This document shows positions 55,683 through 64,000 of a stretch of DNA of 64,000 nt, piece by piece. The notes under the pieces are model-generated. The model was not told where the DNA came from. It did no database searches and saw nothing but the letters and a program-made list of their open reading frames with translations. A program made the position numbers and the translations under genes. Location: NCBI RefSeq assembly GCF_020497125.1, contig NC_059094.1, forward strand, positions 2,211,733 to 2,275,732, in the 5' to 3' direction. This DNA is from Mauremys mutica. Its lineage: Eukaryota; Chordata; Testudines; Geoemydidae. Numbering within the stretch: the first letter of the stretch is position 1; every line of letters starts with the position of its first letter.

Positions 55683-56011
55683 TTAGAGCCGGCATGTCCC
55701 CTCTGTTTCTCCCTTGCTGCTTGGGCAGAAGCGGAAAGGGGGCAAAAGATGCCCGGCTGAAGGGTTTTGCGCTCGGCCTTGAGGATTAAGCCCGAGCCCC
55801 CGGCATGGCTGCTGGGAGATGGATTTTTGAGTCGCAGCCAGCGCACTCTTCGGGCCACAAGCTGAACACACTGAGGCCAGCAGGGACAGCTCTGAAGCGG
55901 CAAAAGGGTTCCTTTGAGGGTCCAAGTAGGTAGTATAGGGTCAGTCCCGTCCCTGGGTGGGCTCAAATCACCATCCTCTCGGTTAACAGATGAATGCGCT
56001 GACCCAGTGTG

Positions 56012-57366
56012 CTCCACCACAGCCATGACCCCTCCATGGCCCCCAAACCCATTCTCCACAGCCCCCCATTCCCTGCCACAGCCCTCAAACCCATCCCCCA
56101 CAGCCCCATCACAGCCGCCTCGTTCCCCATTCCCTGCCACAGCCCTCAAACCCGACCCCCACATACCCCCCATTCCCTGCCACAGAGCTCAAACGCAGCC
56201 CCCACAGCCCCATCACAGCCACCTCGTTCCCTGCCAAAGAGCTCAAACCCGATCCCCCACAGCCCCCCATTCCCTGCCACAGCGCTTAAACCCATCCCCA
56301 ACATCCCCATCACAGCTGCCTCGTTCCCTGCCACAGCGCTCAAACCCATCCCCCACAGCCCCCCATTCCCTGCCACAGCCCTGAAACCCATCCCCCACAG
56401 ACCCCCATTCCCTGCCACAGCCCTGAAACCCATCCCCCACATCCCCCCATTCCCTGCCACAGCCCTGAAACCCATCCCCCATAGCCCCCATTCCCTGCCA
56501 CAGCCTTTAAACCCATCCCTCACAGCCCCCCATTCCCTGCCACAGCCCTCAAACCCATCCCCCACATCCCCATCACAGCTGCCTCGTTCCCTGCCACAGC
56601 GCTCAAACCCATCCCCCACAGCCCCCCATTCCCTGCCACAGCCCTGAAACCCATCCCCCACAGACCCCCATTCCCTGCCACAGCCCTGAAACCCATCCCC
56701 CACATCCCCCCATTCCCTGCCACAGCCCTGAAACCCATCCCCCATAGCCCCCATTCCCTGCCACAGCCTTTAAACCCATCCCCCACAGCCCCCCATTCCC
56801 TGCCACAGCTCTCAAACCCATCCCCCACAGCCCCCCATTCCATGCCACAGCCCTGAAACCCATCCCCCACAGCCCCCCATTCCCTGCCACAGCCCCTTGA
56901 GAGCCGCCTTGTTCCCTGACACAGCCCTCAAACCCATCCCCCACAGCCCCCCATTCCCTGCCACAGCCCTGAAACCCATCCCCCACAGTCCCATCACAGC
57001 TGCCTCGTTCCCTGCCACAGAGCTCAAACCCATCCCCCACAGCCCCCCATTCCCTGCCACAGCCCCCAAACCCATCCCCCACAGCCCCCCATTCGCTGCC
57101 ACAGTGCTCAAACCCATCCCCCACAGCCCCATCACAGCCGCCTCGTTCCCTTACACCCCTCAAACCCATCCCCCACAGCTCCCCCATTCCCTGCCACAGC
57201 GCTCAAACCCATCCCCCACAGCGCCACCATTCCCTGCCATAGCGCTCAAACCCATCCCCCACAGCCCCCCATTCCCTACCTCAGCGCTTAAACCCATCCC
57301 CCACAGCCCCATCACAGCCGCCTCGTTCCCTGCCACAGAGCTCAAACCCATCCCCCACAGACCCCC
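56012..57366 (+). repeat. Expanded 42-bp minisatellite, arm C
   Basis: About 30 copies of CATTCCCTGCCACAGCCCTC + AAACCCATCCCCCACAGCCC. A variant with CATCACAGCCGCCTCGTTCC appears at several positions, and blocks of about eight units are themselves repeated (56,300-56,520 against 56,545-56,770). Because 42 is a multiple of three, several frames on both strands stay open for 100-200 codons without being genes. The array is cut by the Gypsy-2 LTR. Confidence 0.92.
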
Positions 57367-58176
57367 TGTCACAAACAGATAGTTACGGGTTAAGGTCTCT
57401 TTTACCTGTAAAGGGTTAACAAGCTCAGTAACCTGATGAACACCTGACCAGAGGACCAATCAAGGGACAAGATAATTTCAAATCTCTGTGGTGGGAAGTC
57501 TTTGTGTTCTTTGTTGGGTCTTTGTTCTCTCTTTGGATCTAAGAGAGGCCAGACATATCTCCAAGTTCTCCTGAAGTATTTCCTACTATCCAGTATAGTG
57601 AGTATTAGAAAGGCGGATTAGTCTTATAATTAATTTCTGCATTTGCAATTGTGTGTTTGCTGGAGAAATATCTTTATTTTGGTTTGCTGTTACTTTGATT
57701 ATTCTGAGAAAGGATGGGGGGAAAGCCTCTCCAGGTTTATAAGCTAGACCCTGTATATTTTTTATCCTGGTGTTACAGAGATAGTGTACTTTCTTTCTTT
57801 CTTTTAATAAAATCTTTTTCTTTTTAGAAACTGATTGATTTCTTCCCTTGTTTGGATTTTCAGGGGAAGGGGAGGGGGGAAAAGTGAATCCCTCTTTGTT
57901 TTGATTCAAGGAGTTTGAATCAAGGTATCTCTCCCAACGATTAAGGGAGGGGGAGGAAGAGTGGGAATGGTTTATTTCCCTTTGTGTTGTGATTCAAGGA
58001 GTTTGGATCTGTGTTCCCAGGGAAAGTTTTGGGGGAACAGGGAGTGTACTAGACACTGGAATCTCTAGTTGGTGGCAGCTTTACCAGATCTAAACTAGGA
58101 TTTAAGTTTAGAGGAGTCCATGCAGGTCCCCATCTTGTGGATGCTAAAGTTCAAATTGGGGAATAAACCTATGACA
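57367..58176 (+). repeat. Gypsy-2 5' LTR
   Basis: Begins TGTCACAAACAGATAG and ends AATAAACCTATGACA. A TTTATAAGC TATA-like box lies near 57,737. AATAAAATC lies near 57,804, with a second AATAAA at 58,162. GATTCAAGGAGTTTG is directly repeated at about 57,903 and 57,991. Confidence 0.85.
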
Positions 58177-58195
58177 TGGTAGGCAGTGGTGGGAT
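58177..58195 (+). other. Gypsy-2 primer binding site (tRNA-Leu-like)
   Basis: TGGTAGGCAGTGGTGGGAT follows the LTR immediately and resembles the Gypsy-1 site with one extra base. The likely primer is tRNA-Leu (inference from memory of tRNA 3' ends). Confidence 0.6.
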
Positions 58196-58603
58196 GTTTT
58201 AAGAACCAAGAGCCATTGAGAGCTATTTTCTCCTTCTACAGCAGGAAAGCAGGCTAGCAGGGGGAGTTTTTTTTTTTGAAACCAAGGCAGAGAGATTTTT
58301 TTTCCCTTTCTGGCTGCTTGGGAAAACAGCCTGAGGGAAGAGGTGTAAAGTTTTTCTAGGAGGCTTGTTAGAAAGGACCCCCACTGAGAGGTACTTAGCA
58401 AGTTGCTAGAAACAGGACAAACCAGATTTTCTGGTTCTCTGTCAGCAAACAACCAGCACCACATTTGCAAATGAAAAGTTTGTTTTCTTTTTATTCAGTC
58501 GGGAATAGAAAAGTTAGGAACTTGTAATCCAAGCAACTGAACCAAGCAAAACAGTCAAATCACTGACTACAGAGGGGTGTGGCCAGCACCAGGAAGCAGA
58601 AAC

Positions 58604-59600
58604 ATGAGTACCAGTGAAACAGTTGAGAAACTTGAACTGGCTAGGATGCAAGCAGCAGCAGAAAAAGACAAAGAACATCAAAGACAGATGGAACTAATTA
58701 AAGCAGAAATGGCCAGGGCAGAGGCTGACCACAAGAGAGAGAGGGAGAAACAACAAGCCAGAGAGGCTGACCACAGGAGACAAATGGAGTTAAAAGAGAA
58801 AGAACTGGAAATACAGAAACAGGCTCTGGAATTAGAAAAGGCTAAGCAGAATGTTCCTGCCAACCCCAACAACCCTTCTCCAGGCCCTGTTTCCCATCCC
58901 AGGAAATTTCCCACCTACAAGGCAGGTGATGACACTGAGGCCTTCTTGGAAAATTTTGAAAGGACCTGCCATGGGTACAGTATCCCTGAAGACCAGTACA
59001 TGATAGAGCTGAGGGCACTGCTCAGTGGACCCTTAGCAGAAGTGGCAGCTGAAATGCCTAAGGAAAACATGAACAATTATAAACTGTTTCAAACAAAGGC
59101 CAGAATCAGGATGGGGTATAACACCTGAACATGCCCGTCGGCGGTTCAGAGCCCTAAAGTGGAAACCAGATGTGTCATTCCCCAGACACGCCTACTACAT
59201 TAGAAAGAATTGGGATGCATGGATGTCAGGACTAAAGATTCAATCTCTAGAAGACCTGGCCCACCTGATGCAAATGGAACAGTTCTTAGATGGTGTTCCT
59301 GAGCAAATAGAACGGTACATCCTAGATAGAGAGCCCAAAGATGTAACAGAGGCAGGGGAGATTGGAGGCAGATGGGTGGACTTAGCAGAAAAGAAAAAAG
59401 CTACTATCAAGGAGAGTGAATATAACAAGGGGCAAGCTGACAATAAACCCTACCACCGGGGGCCACCCAAGACCCCTGCTACAACCCAAGGAAAGCTCAG
59501 ACTACCTACAGTCCCACCTCACCAGTCTCCAGCAACCCACCTCGGCCCAGTGACCCATCAGCTGGGCGATGTTTTAAATGTAATGAACTGGGACATATAA
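58604..59600 (+). pseudogene. Gypsy-2 gag: coiled coil and SCAN-like capsid
   Basis: Gag assembles the particle. The ATG at 58,604 begins MSTSETVEKLELARMQ. Residues ~10-85 are a highly charged probable coiled coil. Then come FPTYKAGDDTEAFLENFERT (capsid start), a break at the TGA at 59,126 and, in the next frame from about 59,120, the SCAN-like half with HLMQMEQFLDGVPEQIERY. A second shift near 59,500-59,560 precedes the zinc knuckle. In this family the SCAN-like half mediates capsid dimerisation. It differs clearly from Gypsy-1 gag and has no SAP motif, so the two belong to different lineages. Confidence 0.85.
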
Positions 59601-59870
59601 AGGCCAACTGCCCCAAGAACCCCAATCGAATACAGTCCATTACACCATCATCATGCCAAGGATCCCCAGGCCCAGATGTCTCTCAAATACCCCCGGAGCG
59701 CAGGGAAACCTTGAGAGTGGTCGGGAAGAAAATTACCACATGGAGAGACACCGGGGCACACATGTCAGTTATCCACCAGTCCTTAGTGGACCCAAAATTC
59801 ATCAACCCAGAGGTCAAAAATCACAATTTCTCCATTCATATCAAAATCTGTAACCTTACCTACAGCTGAA
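59564..59870 (+). pseudogene. Gypsy-2 zinc knuckle and protease active site
   Basis: In one frame CFKCNELGHIKANC (CCHC nucleocapsid, 59,570 onward) is followed by TWRDTGAHMSVIHQSLV with the catalytic Asp of an aspartic protease at 59,747. The frame ends at a TGA... TAG cluster near 59,865, and the protease flap and C-terminus continue in another frame from 59,871 (YDNYSIPMLLGEDL). Confidence 0.82.
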
Positions 59871-60998
59871 TTGCCTGTCCAGTACAAGGGCTGGTCAGGA
59901 AAGTGGACTTTTGCTATCTATGACAATTATTCCATCCCCATGCTACTGGGAGAGGACTTGGCCAACCATGTGAAGCTGGCCAAGAGGGGGGGAGTGGTCA
60001 CCCACAGCCAGGCCAAACAAACTTCCACTCCCATCCCTGTTCCTGAGCTGTCCACCAGGGCCCCGTTTGTGTTACCAGAGACCCAGACAGAGGTGGTGGA
60101 ACCGGATCCCATGCCAACAACTACAACAGCCATAATACATCCAGTCCCAGACCCGGAACTGGAAGAACAACCAGCGGCAGAACCATTGCCAGCACTGACG
60201 CCAACGTTTGCAACCCCATCGCCAGAGGGCGCCAGCGGGCCTGAACTGGCAGAAGCAGCAGACAACCCTACCCAAGAGGATCAGCCAGAGCCTGAAATAT
60301 CACCTAGTGCACCAGCGGACAGCGGTTCACAGTCAACGGAAACAACCTCATCACCTACATCGCTTCCAGAGGGACCAAGCCCAAGTCCACAGTCTACGGA
60401 GGAACTGGTGTCTCCAGCCTCAAGGGAACAGTTCCAGACTGAGCAGGAAGCCGATGACAGCCTTAAGAAAGCTTGGGCGGCGGCACGGAGCAACCCACCG
60501 CCTCTCAGCTCTTCTAACCGATCCCGGTTTGTTGTAGAACAAGGACTTTTATATAAGGATATTCTTTCTGGTGGACACCAGGAAGGCTGGCATCCTCAAA
60601 AACAGTTGGTAGTTCCAACTAAGTACCGGGAAAAGCTCTTAAGCTTGGCCCATGATCATCCCAGTGGTCATTCTGGGGTGAACAGAACCAAGGACAGGTT
60701 GGGGAATTCCTTCCACTGCGAGGGGATGGGCAAGGACGTTGCCAAGTATGTCCGGTCTTGTGAGGTGTGCCAAAAGGTAGGAAAGCCCCAAGACCAGGTC
60801 AAGGCCCCTCTCCAGCCACTCCCCATAATTGAGGTTCCATTTCAGCGAGTAGCTGTGGATATTATGGGTCCTTTCCCAAAGAAGACCCCCCAGAGGAAAA
60901 CAATACATACTGACTTTTGTGGACTTTGCTACCAGTTGGCCGGAAGCAGTAGCTCTAAGCAACACCAGGGCTACCACTGTGTGCCGGGCCTTAACTGA
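59871..60998 (+). pseudogene. Gypsy-2 protease C-terminus, Pro/Ser/Thr-rich linker and integrase zinc domain
   Basis: A 375-codon open frame. The first ~40 residues end the protease (SIPMLLGEDLANHV). About 170 residues of Pro/Glu/Ser/Thr-rich linker follow, then FVVEQGLLYKD and LVVPTKYREKLLSLAHDH at about 60,530-60,660. The zinc-binding CEVCQKVGK sits near 60,762, followed by VDIMGPFPK, the start of the integrase core. The expected frame is lost near 60,897. The gene order protease-linker-integrase in a single unbroken frame argues that RT was not deleted here but normally lies elsewhere in this element type. Confidence 0.83.
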
Positions 60999-61470
60999 CA
61001 TTTTTGCCAGGGTAGGTTGGCCCTCTGACATCCTTACAGATTCAGGAACTAATTTCCTGTCCAGGACCATGAAAGACCTGTGGGAAGCTCATGGGGTGAA
61101 TCACTTGGTTGCCACCCCGTACCACCACCAAACCAATGGCCTGGTGGAGAGGTTTAGTGGAACTTTGGGCGCCATGATACGTAAATTCGTAAATGAACAC
61201 TCCAATGATTGGGATCTAGTGTTGCAGCAGTTGCTGTTTGCCTACAGGGCTGTACCACATCCCAGTTTAGGGTTCTCACCATTCGAACTTGTGTATGGCC
61301 ATGAGGTTAAGGGGCCATTACAGTTGCTGAAGCAGCAATGGGAGGGGTTTACGCCTTCTCCAGGAACTAACATTTTGGATTTTGTAACGAACCTACAAAG
61401 CACCCTCCGACACTCTTTAGCCCTTGCTAAAGAAAACCTCAAGGATGCTCAAACAGAGCAAAAGGCCTGA
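60905..61470 (+). pseudogene. Gypsy-2 integrase DDE core
   Basis: Integrase inserts the cDNA into the genome. The frame from 60,905 carries the first catalytic Asp in DFATSWPEAVAL, the second in LTDSGTNFLS (about 61,036) and the Glu in GLVERFSGTLGAM (about 61,145). Then come LLFAYRAVPHPSLGFSPFEL and LVYGHEV. All three catalytic residues remain. It ends at a TGA at 61,468. Past this, RSFKVGDQVMVLKAQ resembles an integrase C-terminal domain, with a TAA near 61,586. Out of frame with the zinc domain by one base. Confidence 0.88.
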
Positions 61471-61774
61471 TATGATAGACATAGCAGAGAGCGTTCCTTC
61501 AAGGTAGGAGACCAGGTTATGGTCTTGAAGGCGCAACAGGCCCATAAGATGGAAGCAAGCGCCTGGGAGCTGTTAACTACCTCATAACATTTCCTAATTC
61601 TTCCTTAAAGCCTAAGGTATACCATGTTAACTCTCTAAAGCCCTTTTATGCCAGAAACTTACAGGTTTGTCAGTTTACAGCCCAGGGAGCTACTCAGTTC
61701 AACAGGATAAGTCAACTCTATTGTACTCAAACACAGGTCTGAACGACCTGTTTGTTTTATTGTAAGCACATTTC

Positions 61775-62053
61775 TTAGGGCTTGGTTACACTTACAAATT
61801 TGCAGTGCTGCAGCAGGGTGTGAAAACACACCCTCTCCAGTGCTGCAAATTGCGGCGCTACAAAGCGCCAGTGTAGTCAAAGCCCCAGCACTGGGAGCCG
61901 CGCTCCCAGCACTGTCCGTTATTCCCCACAGGGAGGTGGAGTACAGACAGCGCTGGGAGAGCTTTCTCCCAGCGCTGGTGCTTTGACTACACTTAGCGCT
62001 TCAAAGCGCTGTCGCAGCAGCGCTTTGAAGCGCTAAGTGTAGCCAGAGCCTTA
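61775..62053 (+). mobile_element. MITE with TTA target duplication and long palindrome
   Basis: The element (61,778-62,050) has ends GGGCTTGGTTACACTTA and the complement of GGCTCTGGCTACACTTA, flanked by TTA on both sides. TTA duplication and ...TACACT ends indicate a Harbinger-like MITE distinct from the others in the window. The right half contains AGCGCTTCAAAGCGCTG facing CAGCGCTTTGAAGCGCT (61,996-62,035), a near-perfect hairpin. Confidence 0.85.
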
Positions 62054-62495
62054 GGATTTTTCCCCCTCTCCCACAACATACATTTCAGCTTTTTGCTGTA
62101 AATGGGTCACTTTTACACACATAACCCACAAGCGCTAGGTTCTCACAAACAATTGATTTTTTATTTAAAAGACATACAGCTCCTTGAAACCAAACCCAGA
62201 TGCTTCATGAAAACTTTTAGCTCATTTAAGGGCCAAAGGCCTTCGAACAGAAACACAGATAGTCACAAAGCCCTTTTCAATAGGGTTTTTTTTTTTTAAT
62301 TTACAGCTACCAAGTTTTCTATGGCGTGTTTGTCCCCTCACTATTCTCTAACTGAATCCTTTTAGATTCCTTACAAATAGTCTTTTCCTTAAGCAGGGAT
62401 CTGTAACTTTTTGTGCAGACTAGACGGCCAATACCACGCCGTGTCGTGGAAAAACGACCCTGCATTGTGTTTGGCTCAGAATCACCTGAGGCCCC
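62054..62495. other. AT-rich sequence, no gene recognised
   Basis: Several T-runs and no coding or transposon signal. On the minus strand it lies downstream of the candidate polyadenylation site at 62,496. Confidence 0.5.
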
Positions 62496-62501
62496 TTTAT
62501 T
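62496..62501 (-). terminator. Candidate polyadenylation signal of two-exon gene
   Basis: TTTATT on the plus strand gives AATAAA on the minus strand, 356 bases after the stop codon of the candidate gene. Confidence 0.35.
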
Positions 62502-62619
62502 ACGAGCATGCGGTGGGGGGACCAGTGAAATGGCGGCCCCCGAATAGAGATTTGTCAACAGGTTTTATAGCAAAAAAACCACAATTAGTGATACACATGT
62601 CCTTGTTCACATGATTGCC

Positions 62620-62776
62620 ATAACTGGAGAAATGCTGTGCAATTGAGTGGAGACTCTGACTGTGTTTTAAAGAAAATGAACCTGAAGCTGCCTGCAACTT
62701 TTCCACTCCAGCTGTAAGCAGGTTATTTTCTTTAAAACACGGTCAGGGGCTCCACTGAACTGCACAGCATTGATCA
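62620..62776. repeat. Long imperfect hairpin
   Basis: The left arm AATGCTGTGCAATTGAGTGG...GAAAATGAACCTG (about 62,624-62,683) pairs with the right arm CAGGTTATTTTC...CTGCACAGCATT (about 62,721-62,773). Arms of ~53 bases have a loop of ~40 and about nine mismatches. It lies in the 3' region of the minus-strand candidate gene. Confidence 0.75.
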
Positions 62777-62856
62777 AGGTCCCCCCCTTGCGCTGAATGT
62801 TCTTGGCTTAGGCACAGACATTACACAGCAGAACCGCTGGGAATCACGGTGTTTAA

Positions 62857-63672
62857 TCAGCTTTTCAAACCCAGCTCAGCACATAGGCCCCAGAGCTTGC
62901 AGTTGATATCCACTGAAGTCCAAGTCACCCAGTCATGGGGCCGTTGGGCTGGCGCATCTATGACACGGCCCTCGCAATCTCCACAAAGCTTTTCCCTAAG
63001 GCAGTGCTTAAGGGCAGCATAAACAGCAACACGTACAATAGGCCGCATGACTTTTTTACGCTCGTGATGTGGCACTGGCCCAGTTAGTTCTATGCCAAGC
63101 CTCCTACGAAACACCTCATGGCCATCATCCTCAGAGTCCTCTTCAACAATTTGTATTGGCGTTGAGCAAAACCAAGGTGGGCCCGGTTCATCTTCCCTGC
63201 TTGATGCAACACTGTCCAGGGCTTCCAGGCCGTCTAGAAAGGCATTGTCGAGCTGTTGAGAGATTTTCAGAACAGAAACAGTGTAAGCGCCCCACTACTT
63301 GTTTTTAGATTTACACAACCCCTGGTTCCTTACCCATTAAGAAGTGATTGCTTCTTAATCATTCATATACATGTGTGATGTCTTTTCCGTTCACCTTGTC
63401 CACTGGTGACTCCCCGAGCCTCAATCACATTCCACCTCTAAGGGGGTGGACAAAGAGAGGCCACCGTGCTCATTGGGGTGTCTCACAAGCAGTTGCGTTT
63501 TGGGTTCTGGTTCCGGTTTATCCACCTATGGCTGGACCGAATGGCTCCCCTCGGTCGCTCCCTCCTCCTCCTCGGGACTGTCGCTGATGTAGCGCTTTCT
63601 CCGCAGATGGTCAAAGACCCTCGGGGCTAAGACAGAGTCCGAAGTTCTCATGGGGATGGTGAAGGAGTCCAT
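62857..63672 (-). CDS. Unrecognised two-exon gene candidate, Cys-rich C-terminus
   Basis: Exon 1 would start at the ATG at 63,672 and encode MDSFTIPMRTSDSVL, a basic LRRKRYIS patch and an acidic EEEE stretch, with stop at 63,526 unless spliced before. Exon 2 begins after CTCTCAACAG at 63,252 and runs 131 codons to 62,857. It has an acidic start (VEEDSEDDGHE), FRRRLGIELTGPVPHHERKK, and a Cys-rich end with CLREKLCGDC and DINCKLWGLC. The donor in exon 1 is not clear. I do not recognise the family. Acidic then basic then Cys-rich small proteins occur among viral and transposon accessory proteins, but that is speculation. Upstream lies a CCAAT-rich promoter-like region. Confidence 0.45.
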
Positions 63673-63754
63673 GTTTCCTCTCAGCAGCCTTTCCACAATT
63701 TCTAAAAGATGTGTCCTTGGTAAGAGATGGGCTCGTCCGTCCGCTGCTGGGACT

Positions 63755-63990
63755 TACGGGGTAATAGTGCTGCACTCTGATTGGCAGAGGTCCTTGGGAG
63801 GAGTTCTTAGTGGGGTCATACGGCCCACTCCTGGATGGGTCACCCTGCCCTGGAATTCTCCCTGATTGGTCAAAATCTCCTCTTAGGGTGGTTCTTCTGG
63901 GATGAAACCCATCCTGATTGGTAGAGAGTGGTGGGAGGAGTTCTTAGAGGGGTCACATGACACACCTTACTTCCAGTCATGTGACCACCT
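63755..63990 (-). promoter_or_regulatory. CCAAT-rich promoter-like region
   Basis: On the minus strand there are three CCAATCAG boxes (plus-strand CTGATTGG at about 63,777, 63,861 and 63,922). Two copies of CTAAGAACTCCTCCCA sit 140 bases apart, just upstream of two of the boxes. Two palindromic E-box-like sites (GTCACATGAC and GTCATGTGAC) lie near 63,952-63,985. Repeated NF-Y-type boxes ~80-200 bases upstream of the ATG at 63,672 suit a TATA-less promoter or LTR/viral enhancer. No TATA box is seen. Confidence 0.5.
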
Positions 63991-64000
63991 TGATCCCGGA

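Larger units (their letters stand above)
44413..57366 (-). repeat. Arm C, direct duplicate of arm B and inverse of arm A
   Basis: Starts in the hAT relic, runs through dispersed repeat, satellite domain, retroviral remains, LTR-like blocks, a Harbinger MITE and the 42-bp minisatellite, and is cut by the LTR of Gypsy-2 at 57,367. It retains the retroviral internal region (as arm A does, inverted) but lacks the LTR-like stretch at 33,229-34,985 of B, joining CTCCTCAT to TCTATTGTCC near 51,215. Confidence 0.88.
57367..61760 (+). mobile_element. Gypsy-2: Ty3/Gypsy (Gmr1-like) retrotransposon, 3'-truncated
   Basis: Order on the plus strand: 810-base 5' LTR, tRNA-Leu-like primer site, ~400-base leader, gag with coiled coil and SCAN-like capsid, zinc knuckle, protease, linker, integrase HHCC and DDE core. 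It then decays before a MITE at 61,778. No reverse transcriptase, RNase H or 3' LTR is seen. As in Gypsy-1, integrase directly follows protease, the Gmr1-type order. Several frameshifts make it inactive. Confidence 0.88.

Noticed and set aside
56009..57187. Long open frames (up to ~200 codons) on both strands in the C-rich region
   Set aside because: They are translations of the 42-bp minisatellite. A unit length divisible by three keeps several frames open on both strands, and there is no start context, splice signal or non-repetitive sequence.

Overview
This is repeat-dense nuclear DNA from a sauropsid, most likely a turtle. The evidence is a mix of CR1 LINEs ending in ATTCTATG or TTCTTATG octamers, a tRNA-headed SINE, PIF/Harbinger elements and MITEs with TTA target duplications, DUF4371-type hAT remnants, endogenous retrovirus remains and Ty3/Gypsy elements with a SCAN-like capsid. 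The species call is inference. No intact host gene is visible. The only host-like coding pieces are two isolated exons that look like Maestro HEAT-like repeat (MROH) genes, plus an unrecognised two-exon candidate at the right edge.

Large-scale layout: about 9.7 kb at the left (arm A, 1-9,675) is an inverted copy of two later segments, arm B (27,945-41,390) and arm C (44,413-57,366). B and C are direct copies of each other. Each arm contains, in A orientation, LTR-like sequence, retroviral remains, and a 2.7-3.7 kb domain of degenerate ~118-bp tandem repeats capped by a dispersed repeat. The copies differ by datable events: a CR1 only in A, a Harbinger MITE only in B, a SINE only in C, loss of retroviral internal sequence in B, and a 42-bp minisatellite expanded in C.

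Between A and B lie a 3.8-kb Harbinger element (9,676-13,510) carrying a transposase broken by one stop codon and a spliced Myb/SANT-like partner on the other strand. Next comes a 6.3-kb higher-order satellite array (13,511-19,832) built from two 3.75-kb units and split by a short CR1. After this is 3 kb of low-repeat DNA with an MROH-like exon, then a minus-strand Gypsy element (23,221-27,080) interrupted by a hAT-type MITE with a perfect 8-bp target duplication.

Between B and C lie an MROH-like exon, a pair of inverted repeats and a hAT transposase gene interrupted by two Harbinger MITEs. Right of C is a second, plus-strand Gypsy element (57,367-61,760) with 5' LTR, tRNA-Leu-like primer site, gag, protease and integrase but no reverse transcriptase seen. 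In both Gypsy elements protease is followed directly by integrase, as in Gmr1-like elements. The last 2 kb hold a MITE, a hairpin and the two-exon candidate gene with a CCAAT-rich promoter-like region.
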